Assembly: GCA_012064385.1 (NCBI GenBank)
Contig: QRDG01000529.1
Span: 2,514,854-2,578,853, forward strand
Length of the DNA stretch: 64,000 nt
Direction of reading: 5' to 3'
Origin: Puccinellia tenuiflora
Lineage: Eukaryota; Streptophyta; Magnoliopsida; Poales; Poaceae
The notes below the pieces were generated by a model, which made no database searches, was not told the DNA's origin, and saw only the letters and a program-made list of their open reading frames with translations. Positions within the stretch are counted from its first letter, which is position 1. Each line of letters opens with the position of its first letter. Positions 43,760-55,860 of this stretch are shown piece after piece. The position numbers and the translations under genes were made by a program.

Positions 43760-46583
43760 AATGCAGAAAGTATATATTGATATACAAGTTATAAGTGTTT
43801 AAGTCCAAATTGCAATTGTGGCGGTTTCGATAAGTATTTGATACTCATTCTGTTTTATGAAAACAGAACCTGCTGCTTGAGATTTGCATAAAGGATATGG
43901 GAAGACGTTGTGGAATGGTGGCAATCAAGGAGTTGATGCTGGCAACGATCTGTTTCTACATTTATCATTTGGATTAGAGGATTTGAATAAGTGTTATAAT
44001 CAAATTAAGTGTGATTTTAATTAGTGTGTCTTGCTTATGTGAGACGGTTATTCATGTTAAAGACAATGGTTGTTCTATTTTCATGAGTAATCCTTTTTGG
44101 AAATCACAAGTTTCGATTATAAGTGTATTATTCTTATTATAATCTAAATGATAAATTGGTTGAACATTTATAAAATAAAAGACATACTAAAATATCCAAA
44201 ACTTAATAATGACAATTGTTTTAGTCGTGCTAAAGATTGAATAAACATTTTGATGTTTTATCAATGCGCCTTATTGTAAGGAGTATGACTAAAATGCCAC
44301 CCTTTGGAAGAGTGCCATGAATTGCCGAAAATAAACACAAGTGTTGGTTGTATTTTCAGCAAATGTTAGATGTCATTATTTTGTGTACTCCATCATAAAT
44401 GATTAAATAGGTGTATTTATTCGAGTTATGATATTTGATAAGATCAAATAAATTTCTGGAGTTTAGGATATTAAGTTAACAAGAAAATTGAGTCTTTATG
44501 ATTTGATCAAAAGAGACAAAATATTTGAGTTATATGTTAGTATGTGGACTTGTGAGAAGTGTTATCACAAATTACAATATTTAGAATATTTTCAAAGGAG
44601 TTTGATATGTCCTAAGATATTGTAATCACACACTATTTGATATTGTGTGGTCTCAAAGAAGGGTTTTATTTCGGGGGTTTGATAATAGCATTTAGATTTA
44701 TTTGATAAACACTCTGTTTAGAAATAAGGATCTATTTAATGATTTGCATTTCGCATATGAGTTATGTGAAACAGTGGTTTCATTAATTATGAGATAATTA
44801 GAAACTATTGCAAATAAAGTTTGTAGTATATTCATATGTGACTATGAATAGAGATTCCACAATGAGAGACTAAAAGGGACAAATCAATTGTTGATTGTGT
44901 TAAATGTTTTAGTGGATTTATCGTGAAAAGGTTTCATTGATAAAAGAATTGATGGAATGGAAAAGCTAAAACCTTGCTTGTTTATGTATCAAGTGGCACA
45001 TATGTAAAGTGCTATGTTGGTTAAAACTTGACACATAAAGGAATTGATGATGGTGATCATTGAATTTCGGTTTAGCTTGTCTAAAGAAAAGTAGGATTCA
45101 AGAATATGGTATTTTGTCAGGTTACAAAATAATATTCATGATTTACTTGTCATGTTTGAGAAACAAGACATACCTACGAAACTACAAAGAAGAAATAGAA
45201 GCCTTAAATACGAAAGTGACTAAGAGTCATCCTATGTTAAGTTTAAATCACAAAGTAATTGTTGCTTGATTTTGTGAAAGTGATGTTTCACATATTTATT
45301 CCTCAAAAGGTGTTTTGTAGAGAATAAATAAAACTTAAAGCTAGTAAAGTACTAGCGTTTCGTATAAAGAGTTCTCGATATTAATAGTTAATTAAGAATT
45401 TTGGAGGTGTCCAAAATATCGAGAAAATACATGAGTGTGATCTAATTAAAATATGTGGTGACATATATTAAGTCAGAGCAGAAACTATTTTCCAAGATCA
45501 AAATATGTGGTGACATATGTTTGAGTGGGAGCTAGTTAAATCATGGTCAAATATAATGATAACATATTTCTGAGTGGGAGCCAAAGTGGTTTCACAATTT
45601 AATATGTGTATGGTGTATATTTGAGTGGGAGTTTACAACATCTTGTTTGTGTGAAATGGAGATTTCATAAATGTTGTAAATAAGTCAGGAACCAACGTAT
45701 AACTTATGAAGTTAGTTTGAAACGTCAAATATCCATGGAGATGGATGTATCTATGGAGGATAGATATGTTTGATAAAGCATTATGTCAAGATGTTTTACC
45801 AAGTAAGATTTTGAAGGAGTTCAAAATAAAACAAGAGAAGAAAGGTTCATCTGCTTGTGAGAAATAGGTGAAACATTGAGTTGATAACTCAGTACAAAAT
45901 GATGGTTGGAGGATATGTTAGAATTCGCTATGAATCGTTCATAGGACTAAACATATAAGAACCATGTGTTTGTATTTGACGATATATGACCCAAGTTCTT
46001 GGTTAGAAGAACATGTTAAATGAGGAGTCATTTTTCATGGAGTTGAGATAATAGAATCTAGAGATCGGTAGACTTGGTTGAAGTCATAAAAACCAAACTA
46101 GATTGGGATCTCATGATAGCAGAAGCGCAGCGAAAGCATGATCGAAAATATCGAAGTGACTTTATAGCACTATCGATTTGTGAGTCTACAACATATAGGA
46201 GTATATGATTAATTCAAGGATTAAAAGATATAATATTATGGTTTGAGAAATTTTGTTTCAAGACTGAGTGAGTTCCGGGTGCACATGCTATGTGAAAGTT
46301 CTCTTGACTGATCATACGTCATGTAGGCATAATGGGAAACGAAAATCTCACTCTCTAACCAAATATATTATATTCATCATGTGATGATGTGAATTATCAT
46401 GTGATGATAATAGGTTTATCATGAGATGATAAAGTAATGTCAAATTAGGTGACATTGACGTTTTGCAAAGAACATAAAGAACTGTATAGTACAGAGCACG
46501 GACAGAACCTCTTCCACGAGCAAACATGATCAGCACTGAGACTCCATGAGTGTTAGACACCATGAGTGTTGGATCGAGAAAAT
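43760..46583 (+). other. Copia-1 AT-rich interior without pol
   Basis: No ORF over 81 codons and no RT, integrase or protease motif that I can find. It contains several GAGTGGGAG tracts (45523, 45572, 45623), similar to the true polypurine tract AAGTGGGAGAC at 46610-46620. Confidence 0.6.
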
Positions 46584-46620
46584 GTAAACTAGATTATTGA
46601 CTCTAGTGCAAGTGGGAGAC

Positions 46621-48538
46621 TGTTGGGAATATGCCCTAGAGGCAATAATAAAATGGTTTATTAGCATATTCATGTTTATGATAATAGTTTATTCTCCATG
46701 CTATAATTGTATTAACCGGAAACATAATACATGTGTGGAATATAAACACCAGGTGTCCCTAGTAAGCCTCTACCGGACTAGTTCGTTAGTCAAGAGATGG
46801 TTAGAGTTTCCTAACCATGGACTTGTTATAGTCACTTGATAACGGAGTCATATCATTAGGAGTAATGATGTGATGGACAAGACCCAAATAATAAAGAGTT
46901 GCAATTGATCGTGTCACAACAAGTTTCATTGCCAACACTTTTAGTATGCCAAGTATAGTTTCCTTAGACCATGAGATTATGTCACTCCCGTTTACCGGAG
47001 GAATACTTTGTGGACATCAAACGTCACTTCGTAACTGGGTGATTATAAAGGTGGCTTTCAGGTATCTCCGATGGTATTTGTTGGGTGACATGAATCAAGA
47101 CTGGGATTTGTCCTTCCTTGTGACGGAAAAGATATCTCTGGGCCCTCTCGGTAATATAGCATCGGAAAGGTTGCAACCATGTGATTAAGTGGTAATCACG
47201 GTGATCCTATATTATGGACGAGTAAAGAGAATTTGCCAGGTAACGAGATGAAACTAGATATGGAGATATCGACGATCGAATCTCGGGCAAATTAAATATC
47301 GGTGAGACAAAGGGAATCGTATACGGGATTAAGAATCTCCGGCATCGTGGTTCAATCGATAAAGAACTTCGTTGAATATGTGGGAGTCAATATGGGCATC
47401 CCGGTCCCGCTATTGATTATTGATATGATCATGTCTGCATGTTCTCGAACCCGTAGGGTCACACACTTAACGCTCCGATGTAGCTAGGGTTAGCGATGAG
47501 ATATTTTGATGGAATGAACGAATGGTGATTCGGAGTCTCGGATAGGATCCCGGACGTCTCGAGGAGTTCCGGAGTGGTCCGGAGAATAAGATTCATATAA
47601 GGAAAGTGTTTCCGGAGGTACCGGAAAAGTTCCGGAATATTTGCATAGGGCACCGGAAGGTTCTAGAAAGTTCTAGAGGAGTCTAGAAGTGGGACCTACC
47701 TAATGTAGGGGGCCCACATGGACCAAAGGGGGTGCAGCAACCACTTGGGCTGCGCACCACCTAGAGGTCCATATGGGCCTAGCCGGCCAAGGCAGGGAAA
47801 GGGGAGGCCAAGTCCTAGTTGGACTAGGTGGCCAGCCACCCCTAGTTGGAAAGGGCCCAAGCCCAAGTCCAGTTGGACTCGACTTGGGGGCCAAGTTGTG
47901 GGGGCCGGCCAGCCCCCCTCCAAACCCTAGCCGCCCCACTATAAAAGGAGGAGAGGGGAGGGGGTGCGGCACACCCTTGGCTGCCCCTCATCTTGCCTAG
48001 CCGCACCCCTCCTCCCCCCTTGCCCTAGCCGCGCGCCACCTCTCCCCGGAGGGCTGCCGCCGCCTAGTCCTCCACCTCTATCCGCACCACCCCTTTGCCC
48101 TAAAGGGCTGCTGCGCCTTGTCCTCTCCCTCTCCCTCTCACATGGCTTGGCGAAGCCCTGTCGGACGGAGCACTACATCATCCACGCCACCACAACCGTC
48201 GTGGTGCCGAGATCCATCTAGCCATCTCCACCTTGCTTGCGGGATCAAGAAGGAGGAGATCTACATCGAGCCGTACGTGTGGATACCGCGGGGGTGCTAC
48301 CCCTTGTGGCATCTCGTCAGAATTGGACTTCGAGGAAATACATCTCCTCGCGACTAGATGAGTCTAGTTGCGGGGATCGACTAGCCAACCCCTGCACTGA
48401 CAAAACGCATTTGTTGATCTTCAAGGGTAAGAGATTGGATCTCATCTTCGCTACCTCCATCTAGTAGGTCTAGATCCTTGGGGTTTATTCCGCTTGCTGC
48501 GTAGGAAAATTTTTGTTTTCTATGCTGCGACCCCATCA
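46621..48538 (+). repeat. Copia-1 3' LTR
   Basis: 1,918 bp, preceded by the normal polypurine tract and followed by ACTA. Confidence 0.92.
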
Positions 48539-48567
48539 ACTATGGAGGCCATGATGATGACGAGACG

Positions 48568-51419
48568 ATGAGCTACACCTACCACGACGCTACAAGCATA
48601 GAAGACATGGGGAACGGCTCCTACACCGACAATGAACCCCATGACACAATGGAGCACTGCACCGACCCCGACTCCATGAGCATCAACAACATGAGGGAGC
48701 ACTCCTACGACTACAACTCCAATGACTTGATGGAGCAGTACATCGACAACGACACCTCGAGCATGCATGAAGCTTCCAAGGTCTACTACCCCAAGCTTGC
48801 AAGAGGTGCCACATACAACCCACCAAGCCCAAGATGGAGCAACATGAGGACCACCATGAGGTCATGCTATCAAGCTCCATCAACATCAAGACGGCGCCCC
48901 AAGGAGAACATCGCCAAGGTCGTCAAGCATGGACAATCTTCATCAAGACGGCGGCCCAAGAAGGATACCAAGACGGCTCCCAACTACGCCAAGATTGAAG
49001 CCGAGATCGACACACTCGCCAAGCTTCGCCATACTTCTCCAAGCCCAAGACGGAGCCGCAAGTCAAGGTCGCCAAGGAACCCAAAGGATTTTCGATGACA
49101 CCCCTCCCCACAAGAACGTCATCGACGACATATGGAGGAATCAAGACCGTCGCATCATATGGTGTCCCCTCCTCATGCCAACACAACCATGGCGCCCATG
49201 AGAAGCTCAAGCTCCAAGAAGGTCAAGCAAGCCCCCATTCACATGGCGCCCAAGCTCAAGTCAAGGTCGACGAAGGATGACCCTCATCATACGGTGTCTC
49301 TTCCTCGTGCCACCACCAAAAGGGCGTCCAAGAGAAGTTCACGCCATAAGAAGGACAAGGACATCCTCGCCAAGCTCATGACAAAAATGGACACCTTCCG
49401 CAAGGAGCTCCATGAAGACATCAACAATTGCAAGTCCTTCGGCGACACTTCTACGAGCATATGTCCAACTACACTTGAATATGGAGAAAGACAAGGCCCC
49501 ATATATGATGATGCCGGATTGAGCCTACTTCCACCTCTACACCAAGATGAAGACCTCCTATGCCCTATGTGCAATGGCCATGATCACATCATGTGGGATT
49601 GCCCCAAGAGCCAAGACACGATGGATCAAGATGGCGAGAAGATGGTCAAGCATGGGATTTTCCCTTCGACCAAGGAGACGAGCATGGAGGATGCCACCAC
49701 TATGGACGTCGAGTCAAGTGGAGAAGCCGAGCATGGGATGTTCCCTTCGGCAAAGGAGTCGAGTGATGATGCCCATCCTATGGCATTCATCTTTGGAGGC
49801 GACATGGTTGAGGAGGTTGAGCATGGGAGTTTCCCTTCAACCAAGGAGGCGTTTGGAGTTGAGAACATCGAGCCTATCCCTATGAGCTTGATTGATGAGG
49901 TTGTACCAATCCCATGTAAGCATGAGAGCCACCTAGCCCACTTGAGTGAGAGTGCAAGTGAGTTGAGTGCCTCCACCATATGCGAGATTGAGTGCTTCCA
50001 CTTTGAGGGAATGAGTGATACACCGCTTGAGTTGCGAGAGGTAGTTGATAGGTCAAGTGAGGCCATTTCACTTTCTAACAACTTACCCTCTATCTCTAGT
50101 GTATTCTCTCGTGTTTTGCTAGGTTCCATGGATGAAGATACGCCAAGCCTCGACATGATGGAGCCTCAATTCGAGAAGATGTACATGGAGGATGAAGGCG
50201 ATGCCACCCCATGTCTACGTCATGTACAAGTCGGCCACATGGATGCCGCTACCTCTACCACAACACCTACATCTCCTGAGCGGGACTACAACGGTATGTA
50301 TATGGGTGTTGATGATGCCATGATCCCACTAGTGGACATGATGACTTGTGATTGCTTGCATGATGTGGATGTTTCTTTCGATGTCACCTATGCTTCTTTC
50401 GAATTCCCATGTGATACCTTGTTCAAAACCAATGTTGATCATGTGGAATTTCCTATGTGTGATGATCTTGCCACATGCATGCCTTGTTATGAATGTTTCC
50501 ATTTTTCTCCCATTGTTGCATGCAATATGTCGAACAATTTCTCTTTCTTATGTGTTGCTTGCAATGATGCTGAAATTCTTGATAATGAGTTTGCCCCCAT
50601 AGCATTCTCAATTTTTGGAGATGGTTCCTTTCGCTATGTTGAGAATTTTCCTTCCTTCACTTTGCATGTTGACCATCCGCATACTTCACACTTTCTTATT
50701 GAATTTGGTGCGTTTGGTGATGTGCAAATGAAGAGACGCATCATGATGGATGATGTATTCATGTACCATGCACATAATTTCTTCATGTGGAATTTCATGT
50801 GTAATGGTCACCGCATGATAATGTCAACCTCAATTGAACATGAGTTGACAAAACGAGCTCTTGAGAGCATAATACTTGGGAGTTTCGGTTTGAACCCGGC
50901 TCTAATACCTTCCACATGTTGTGCATCCAAAAAATTGAACAATTGCTCTTTCTTTTGGTTGGTTTGCACACATGTGAGTGATTTTGGTTCCCCTTGTGAC
51001 ATACATGTTTCCATAAGCTTTCATCTACATGATTTATGTGTTGCCACAAACTTGATGAGCAATTTCTTATTCCGTATGTTTGTTGGCCACCATAATGATA
51101 TTTTGAGCATGCTTTGTCACAAGTGCTTCCGTTTTTGGCCCATTGGTGATGATGTTTCGATGAGTTACTTGCACTTTGACCTTGCATTTCCTATGCTTTC
51201 CATATATTTGTGTTGTGCTAATTGTGTAATGAACAAGATTGGACATGTAATGGATGATGTGCTCCACTATCATGCACACACATTGTTTGCTTGGTCTTTG
51301 GTGCGTGTAGGTAAAAATGACGGGATGGTGACTTCCACTTCAACGGCGAACCATCTACCCCCTTCACAAGGTGCTGACGTGCAAGCGTCGAGGACGACGC
51401 TTTTCGAAGGAGGGGGAGA
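48568..51419 (+). CDS. LTR-B gag-like protein of unknown family with CCHC knuckle
   Basis: One frame from ATG 48568, with a single TGA at 49096-49098 (restart possible at 49132), stays open past the polypurine tract and 640 bases into the 3' LTR (stop 52057-52059). N-terminal part: acidic, Asp/Asn/Met-rich, then a basic Ser/Arg/Lys-rich region. CCHC knuckle CPMCNGHDHIMWDC at 49561-49602. Next come three repeats of HGxFPSxKE (about 49648, 49726, 49813), separated by acidic linkers. The C-terminal 300 residues are unusually rich in Cys, His, Phe and Met (for example CYECFHFSPIVACNMSNNFS) and look folded, but I do not recognise them. No protease DSG, RT YxDD or integrase motif. The knuckle and position suggest a nucleocapsid-like role. 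Confidence 0.6.
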
Positions 51420-52537
51420 TGATGTAGCCCAGCCCAACGTCACCACCATATCAAGCATTCCAACATGTGCCAAGTCACCATGGATTTCAAAGGTGAACTC
51501 AATCCTCTCTACGAACCTCAATGCACCGCCTTTGGATGGTATACTGCCTAAGCCCCTACCCTTGCATATTGATAGGTGTCACACGACGAGTACGGACGCC
51601 AAGGGAGGTGCCAAGGATGCCCAAGAGTCGAAGTCATCCAAGGCGTACACGTGGAAGCAGAGGAAGAAGCGGAGGAGGAAGAAGGCGGAGGCAACCTGGC
51701 CGGCCCCCAGCCCGGCCTGGGCCGGCTCCCAGGCCGGCCCCATGCCAGAGGCAGCCGGCCTCCAGCCCGGCCTGGGCCGGCTCCCAGGCCGGCCACCCGC
51801 CAGAGCCTGCCCGCCTCCCTGCCGAGGCGCCCGGCCTCCATCCCGGCCTAGGCCGGCTCCCAGGCCGGCCACCCGCCAGAGCCTGCCGGCCTCCAGGCCG
51901 GCCCAGGCCGGCCTCCCTGCCGAGGCGCCCGGCCTCCAGCCCGGCCCAGGCCGGTTTCCAGGCCGGCCTCCCGCCAGCGCCTGCCGGTCTCCAGGCCGGC
52001 CCAGGCCGGCTCCCAGGCCGGCCTCCCTGCCGACGCCGCCGGCCTCCCTGCCGGCCTAGGACGGCCCCCAGGCCGGACCCCCCCTTTTGTGTACCCAGAC
52101 TATAAATAGCACTTTCCCTTTCCATTTTCAGACATGATATGATAGGATAGGCATAGACTAGAGAAGAACTTGGGCTTGTGCTCATCCCTCCCTTCGTGGA
52201 GAAGATCCCCTCGTGGATTCAAGGCTCCTTCTTAGATGTATCTATTGGAGTGAATCAAGTCCCCTCTTTGCGCGGAGTCTCTCTCGTGTGTGATTCTACT
52301 TCACCGTCTCTCACTCACGAGATTCTACCTCGCGCTCACCGATCTTTCACATAGGGATTCTACCTCGCGGTCTCTCCCTTGTGTGATTCTATTGGGCCGG
52401 TTGGACCGACCGGTGAGGGCAACGCGTCAATTGTATCAGGTTTGTGTTCTTGTGTTCTTCATGTTCTTGCGTGCGTTCGTCCCCTCGTTCGTCAATCCGT
52501 GAAGATCGGGCCACCCTAGAGGGCTCAGCCCGCACCA
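51420..52537 (+). repeat. LTR-B 3' LTR (1,118 bp)
   Basis: Same ends as the 5' LTR. Longer because the CCAGGCCGGCC array (about 51695-52080) is expanded. Preceded by AGGAGGGGGAGA. Confidence 0.88.
51695..52080. repeat. CCAGGCCGGCC array in the LTR-B 3' LTR (long allele)
   Basis: About 385 bp of imperfect tandem units. All plus frames are open here and translate into Pro/Arg/Ala repeats, so ORFs across it carry little weight. Confidence 0.8.
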
Positions 52538-52542
52538 ATATC

Positions 52543-52700
52543 TTGGTAGTCCCAAGTAGGAGGGCTCTGGTTGTCTCTATCCACGGGCATGGTGGCCAGC
52601 GTCTTCCTGATGCCTGGTCCCTGAAGACGCATCGCGAGATTGATTCTGTTTGAGGATAGCGAAAAGAGAGCTATTGCCTGGGTATATAAAGGGGTTAGAC
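52543..52700 (-). pseudogene. Athila-1 extra 3' ORF, N-terminal piece
   Basis: The minus frame reads MRLQGPGIRKTLATMPVDR and NQSPPTWDYQDI, then continues in 37645. It follows the region with GGTACGGT dyads. Function unknown. Confidence 0.45.
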
Positions 52701-52795
52701 GTCTCAAAATCACGAGATTAGGCTACAGGGTCGGTTGGAAAAACAATTGGAATAGAATTGGAAACTAAAAACTGAAAAACTTGGAAAATGGGCAG

Positions 52796-53090
52796 CGTAA
52801 CGACCGATGGTACGGTCGCTTGTCACCGTACCCGTGACCATACCGAACTCCGTTACCGACTTCGATACAAGTTTTTTTATTAAAGTTTTCCACGACGCAA
52901 CAAAAAGCGGGCAACTTAACGACTGTCGGTACGGTGGCGGGTGACCGTACTGCCCACCGTACCGATGTTCGCTAGCACAAATTCTAAAAAACTTACAGTG
53001 AATTTCTCCAGACAAAGGTACGGTAGCCGTAATGACTCCTGGTACGGTGACAAACCAACGTACGTCCCACCATACCGTGTCAGAAACAAC
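52796..53090. repeat. GGTACGGT/ACCGTACC dyad cluster in the Athila-1 interior
   Basis: At least eight copies of (G)GTACGGT or its complement in about 300 bp. The same dyads occur in both LTRs (about 14350-14490 and 59385-59520). They lie between the RNase H remnant and the 3' ORF. Confidence 0.7.
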
Positions 53091-53279
53091 TCAACCTACA
53101 TAGAAAAATTAAAGAAAAACGAAAAGAAAAAACAAAAACAGAAACTAACCTAAGCTAGTCTAAATAAAACTGAAGTTAGGTGTCCCATCAATATCCATAC
53201 CTCCTCGCAATTCTTTGATCTGAGTAGTATGTGATGTACTTAACTCAATGGCTAGGTCATATACTACCTTCGCATTAGG

Positions 53280-55860
53280 CTACGTATATCGAGGCTTGTC
53301 AATGATCTTGGGCATAATGGTACCGTAGGAAACATGCACACTTTCTTCACTTACTATAGCCAACAATATTTCTTTGACTTCATCGTCCCTGGTGTGTCCC
53401 CTTTCAACCATCTGCAAGTCAAATTCTTGCAATAATAGCAACCAACGTATTAGTCTTGGCTTAACGTCTTTGTTCAAGATAAGTTCCTTGAGATCCTTGT
53501 GATCAGTGTACACTTTCACCTTTGTGTCACTTAAGTAAGATATGAACTTATCGTAAGAAAATACAACATCAAATAGTTCTAACTCGGGCATAGGATAATT
53601 TAGTTGAGCCTCACTAAACGTAGGACTAGCATAATAAATGACATTGAATCTATCATCATCATGTTGTCCAAGAATGATGCTAACAGAGCAATCATAAGCA
53701 TTGCATATTAATTCGAAAGTCTTATCCCAAATAGGAGGTTTTATAATAGGTGCATCTAACAAAGCATTTTTAAGATAATTAAAAGCAAGCATGCATTTCT
53801 CATCAAAGTCAAACTTAACATCTTTTTGTAAAAGCCTTGTTAAAGGTTTGGAGAATTTGGAAAAATCTTTAATGAAACGCCTATAGAAACCTGCATGTCC
53901 AAGAAAACTCCTTATACCTTTAACATTTACAGGATAGGGCAATTTCTCAATAGCATCTATCTTAGCACAATACCTTTGGTCACCATGAAGTGAAACTTCT
54001 CCCAGTTTAACACGAGGTTAGTGTCTTCACAGCACTGCAATACTTTATCAAGATTATGGAGACAATTATTAAAGGTTGTTCCATAGACAGAAAAATCGTC
54101 TATGAATACTTCCATTATATCCTCAATGAAATCAGCAAATATTGCACTCATACATCTTTGAAAAGTAGCTTGTGCATTACATAAACCAAAAGGCATTCTT
54201 CGATAAGCATACGTACCATAGGGACATGTAAAAGTTGTTTTCTCCTGATTATCCGGGTGGACTGCTATCTATGAGAAACCCGAATATCCATCTAGGTAGG
54301 AAAAATAAGAATGACTGGCTAACCTTTCCAACATCTGATCAATGAAGGGTAGAGGGTAATAGTCTTTTCGAGTCTCCTTGTTCATCTTCCTGAAATTAAT
54401 ACACATTCTATATCCAACTATAGTTCTCATGGGAATCATTGCATTATTTTTGTTAGGAACAATAATAAAAAACCCTTTCTTAGGAACACAATGAACTGGA
54501 CTAGCCCATTTACTATCTTTAATTGGATATATTATAACTGCGTCAAGTAGAAAAATTATTTCTTTTCTTATCTGGTCTCAATCTCCTGGGATGTTCGGCT
54601 ACAGGCTTTGCTCCATCCTCCATATATATTCTATGGGTACAAATAGATGGGCTAATACCTTTGAGTTCCTCCATTGAGCAACCAAAAGCTGACCGGTGTG
54701 CTCTGAGTACTGCCATCAAGTGTCCTTCCTCTCTAGCTGAAAGTTTAGTACTAATAATAACAGGCAGTTTCTTATCGTCATCTAAAAACTCATACCTCAA
54801 TTCTTCTAGTAGTTGCTTGAGTTCTAGTGGTGGCAGTTCTTCATCTCCCTTCTTCTCAGGTACTTCATAATCTTCTATTGTTTCTTATTTTTGAATAATA
54901 TCAGCATGGGTACTTTCATCGTCTTCATAATGTTCTTCTTCATTGTCAGTTTCTTCATAGTCTTCTATATTTTCTTATTCTTCACCTGGTACACCATAAT
55001 AAATTGCTGCAAGCTCAGCTATGGTCTTACCTTCCTCGTCTATTAGTTCCTTCCGGTAGGGCTTAACATCGAAATTAGAGAAATGAAACTGAACCTCATC
55101 TTCTCCAAGTCTTAACGTAATAATTTCTCTTCTACAATCAATATAAGCTTTAATACTACGAAGGAAATTCCTACCAAATATTCTTGGGCAAACAGGATCA
55201 ACCGGCACATCCATAATAACAAGACCAATGAAATATGCATGAGAACCGATGCGAATTTGAGAATCGTTAATATCTCCAATAGGCTCATGCAGCGACCTAT
55301 CAGCAAGTGCAATAGACATGTCTACTAACTCAATATCAGGAGCACATATTTCACTTTTAATCTGCAAGTAGAGCTCATAAGAAATAACATTAATAGAGAA
55401 TCCTATGTCGCATAGACCATAATAAGATGATCCTCCAAAAGAACATGGAAGGACTGGTTTTCCAAATCCTTTATTTTGTACGTTACTTGTGGCCAAGCGA
55501 GTTGCATCTTGTTCTAATTTAACTACGTTACCCACAAGCATTGTTTCTTCAACATTATTTGCCTCGAGGGTGCACTCTTCCTCTATCATACCTGCACGTA
55601 GTTGAGCCTCGTACCTTTTTTCGTGCATACTTTTGACTTCAGGAAATGGTAACGGTGGCTCATATGGAATTTCTTCAAATGCATTGATTGATTCCTCCTC
55701 TGCAGGTACATGAATAGTGGCAACTCTTTTTGGTTCCACATATTTAATCCAATCCTTCTTTGGAAGCTGCAAGTACTGGGTATACTCTTTTATGATTTGC
55801 AAAGCAATGTCTGAATCAACATGTAGAGTTTTACTCAATTTTTCTAGTTTACCACAATCA
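53280..55860 (-). pseudogene. Athila-1 protease, reverse transcriptase and RNase H remnant
   Basis: Read on the minus strand. The protease part (55838-54975) contains CDIGFSINVISYELYLQI, where Athila proteases usually have an Asp-x-Gly-Ala core, and IALADRSL, IFGRNFL further on. RT begins near 54800 (PVIISTKLSAREEGHL), continues with a stop at 54269-54271, then MPFGLCNAQATFQRCM and FIDDFSVYG (54196-54070). A short deletion with frame change sits near 53960, just before the IDAIEKLPYPVNVKG block. RNase H follows (YTDHKDLKELI) and ends at 53280. No integrase HHCC or DDE follows, unlike a full Athila pol. Confidence 0.75.

Larger units (their letters stand above)
39954..48538 (+). mobile_element. 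Copia-1: non-autonomous BARE/WIS/Angela-like element with extra 37 bp at its left end
   Basis: LTRs 39991-41908 and 46621-48538 are both 1,918 bp with three substitutions noticed. They start TGTTGGGAATATGCCC and end CCCCATCA. Primer site TGGTATCAGAGC at 41910. The interior (about 4.7 kb) has a decayed copia gag (43155-43700) and no recognisable protease, integrase, RT or RNase H. The left end of the insertion is not the LTR terminus but 37 bp identical to the sequence before the 3' LTR. Confidence 0.88.
37646..52537 (+). mobile_element. LTR-B: non-autonomous LTR retrotransposon with a gag-like ORF only
   Basis: LTRs 37646-38597 and 51420-52537 (TGATGTAxCCCAGCCC to GCTCAGCCCGCACCA) are flanked by ATATC (37641-37645 and 52538-52542). 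Primer site TGGTATCAGAGC at 38600; polypurine tract AGGAGGGGGAGA right before 51420. The interior holds one long gag-like ORF with a CCHC knuckle and no protease, RT or integrase motif. About a dozen substitutions separate the LTRs outside a GC-rich array. The element is interrupted by Copia-1 and lies in the 3' ORF of Athila-1. Confidence 0.88.
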
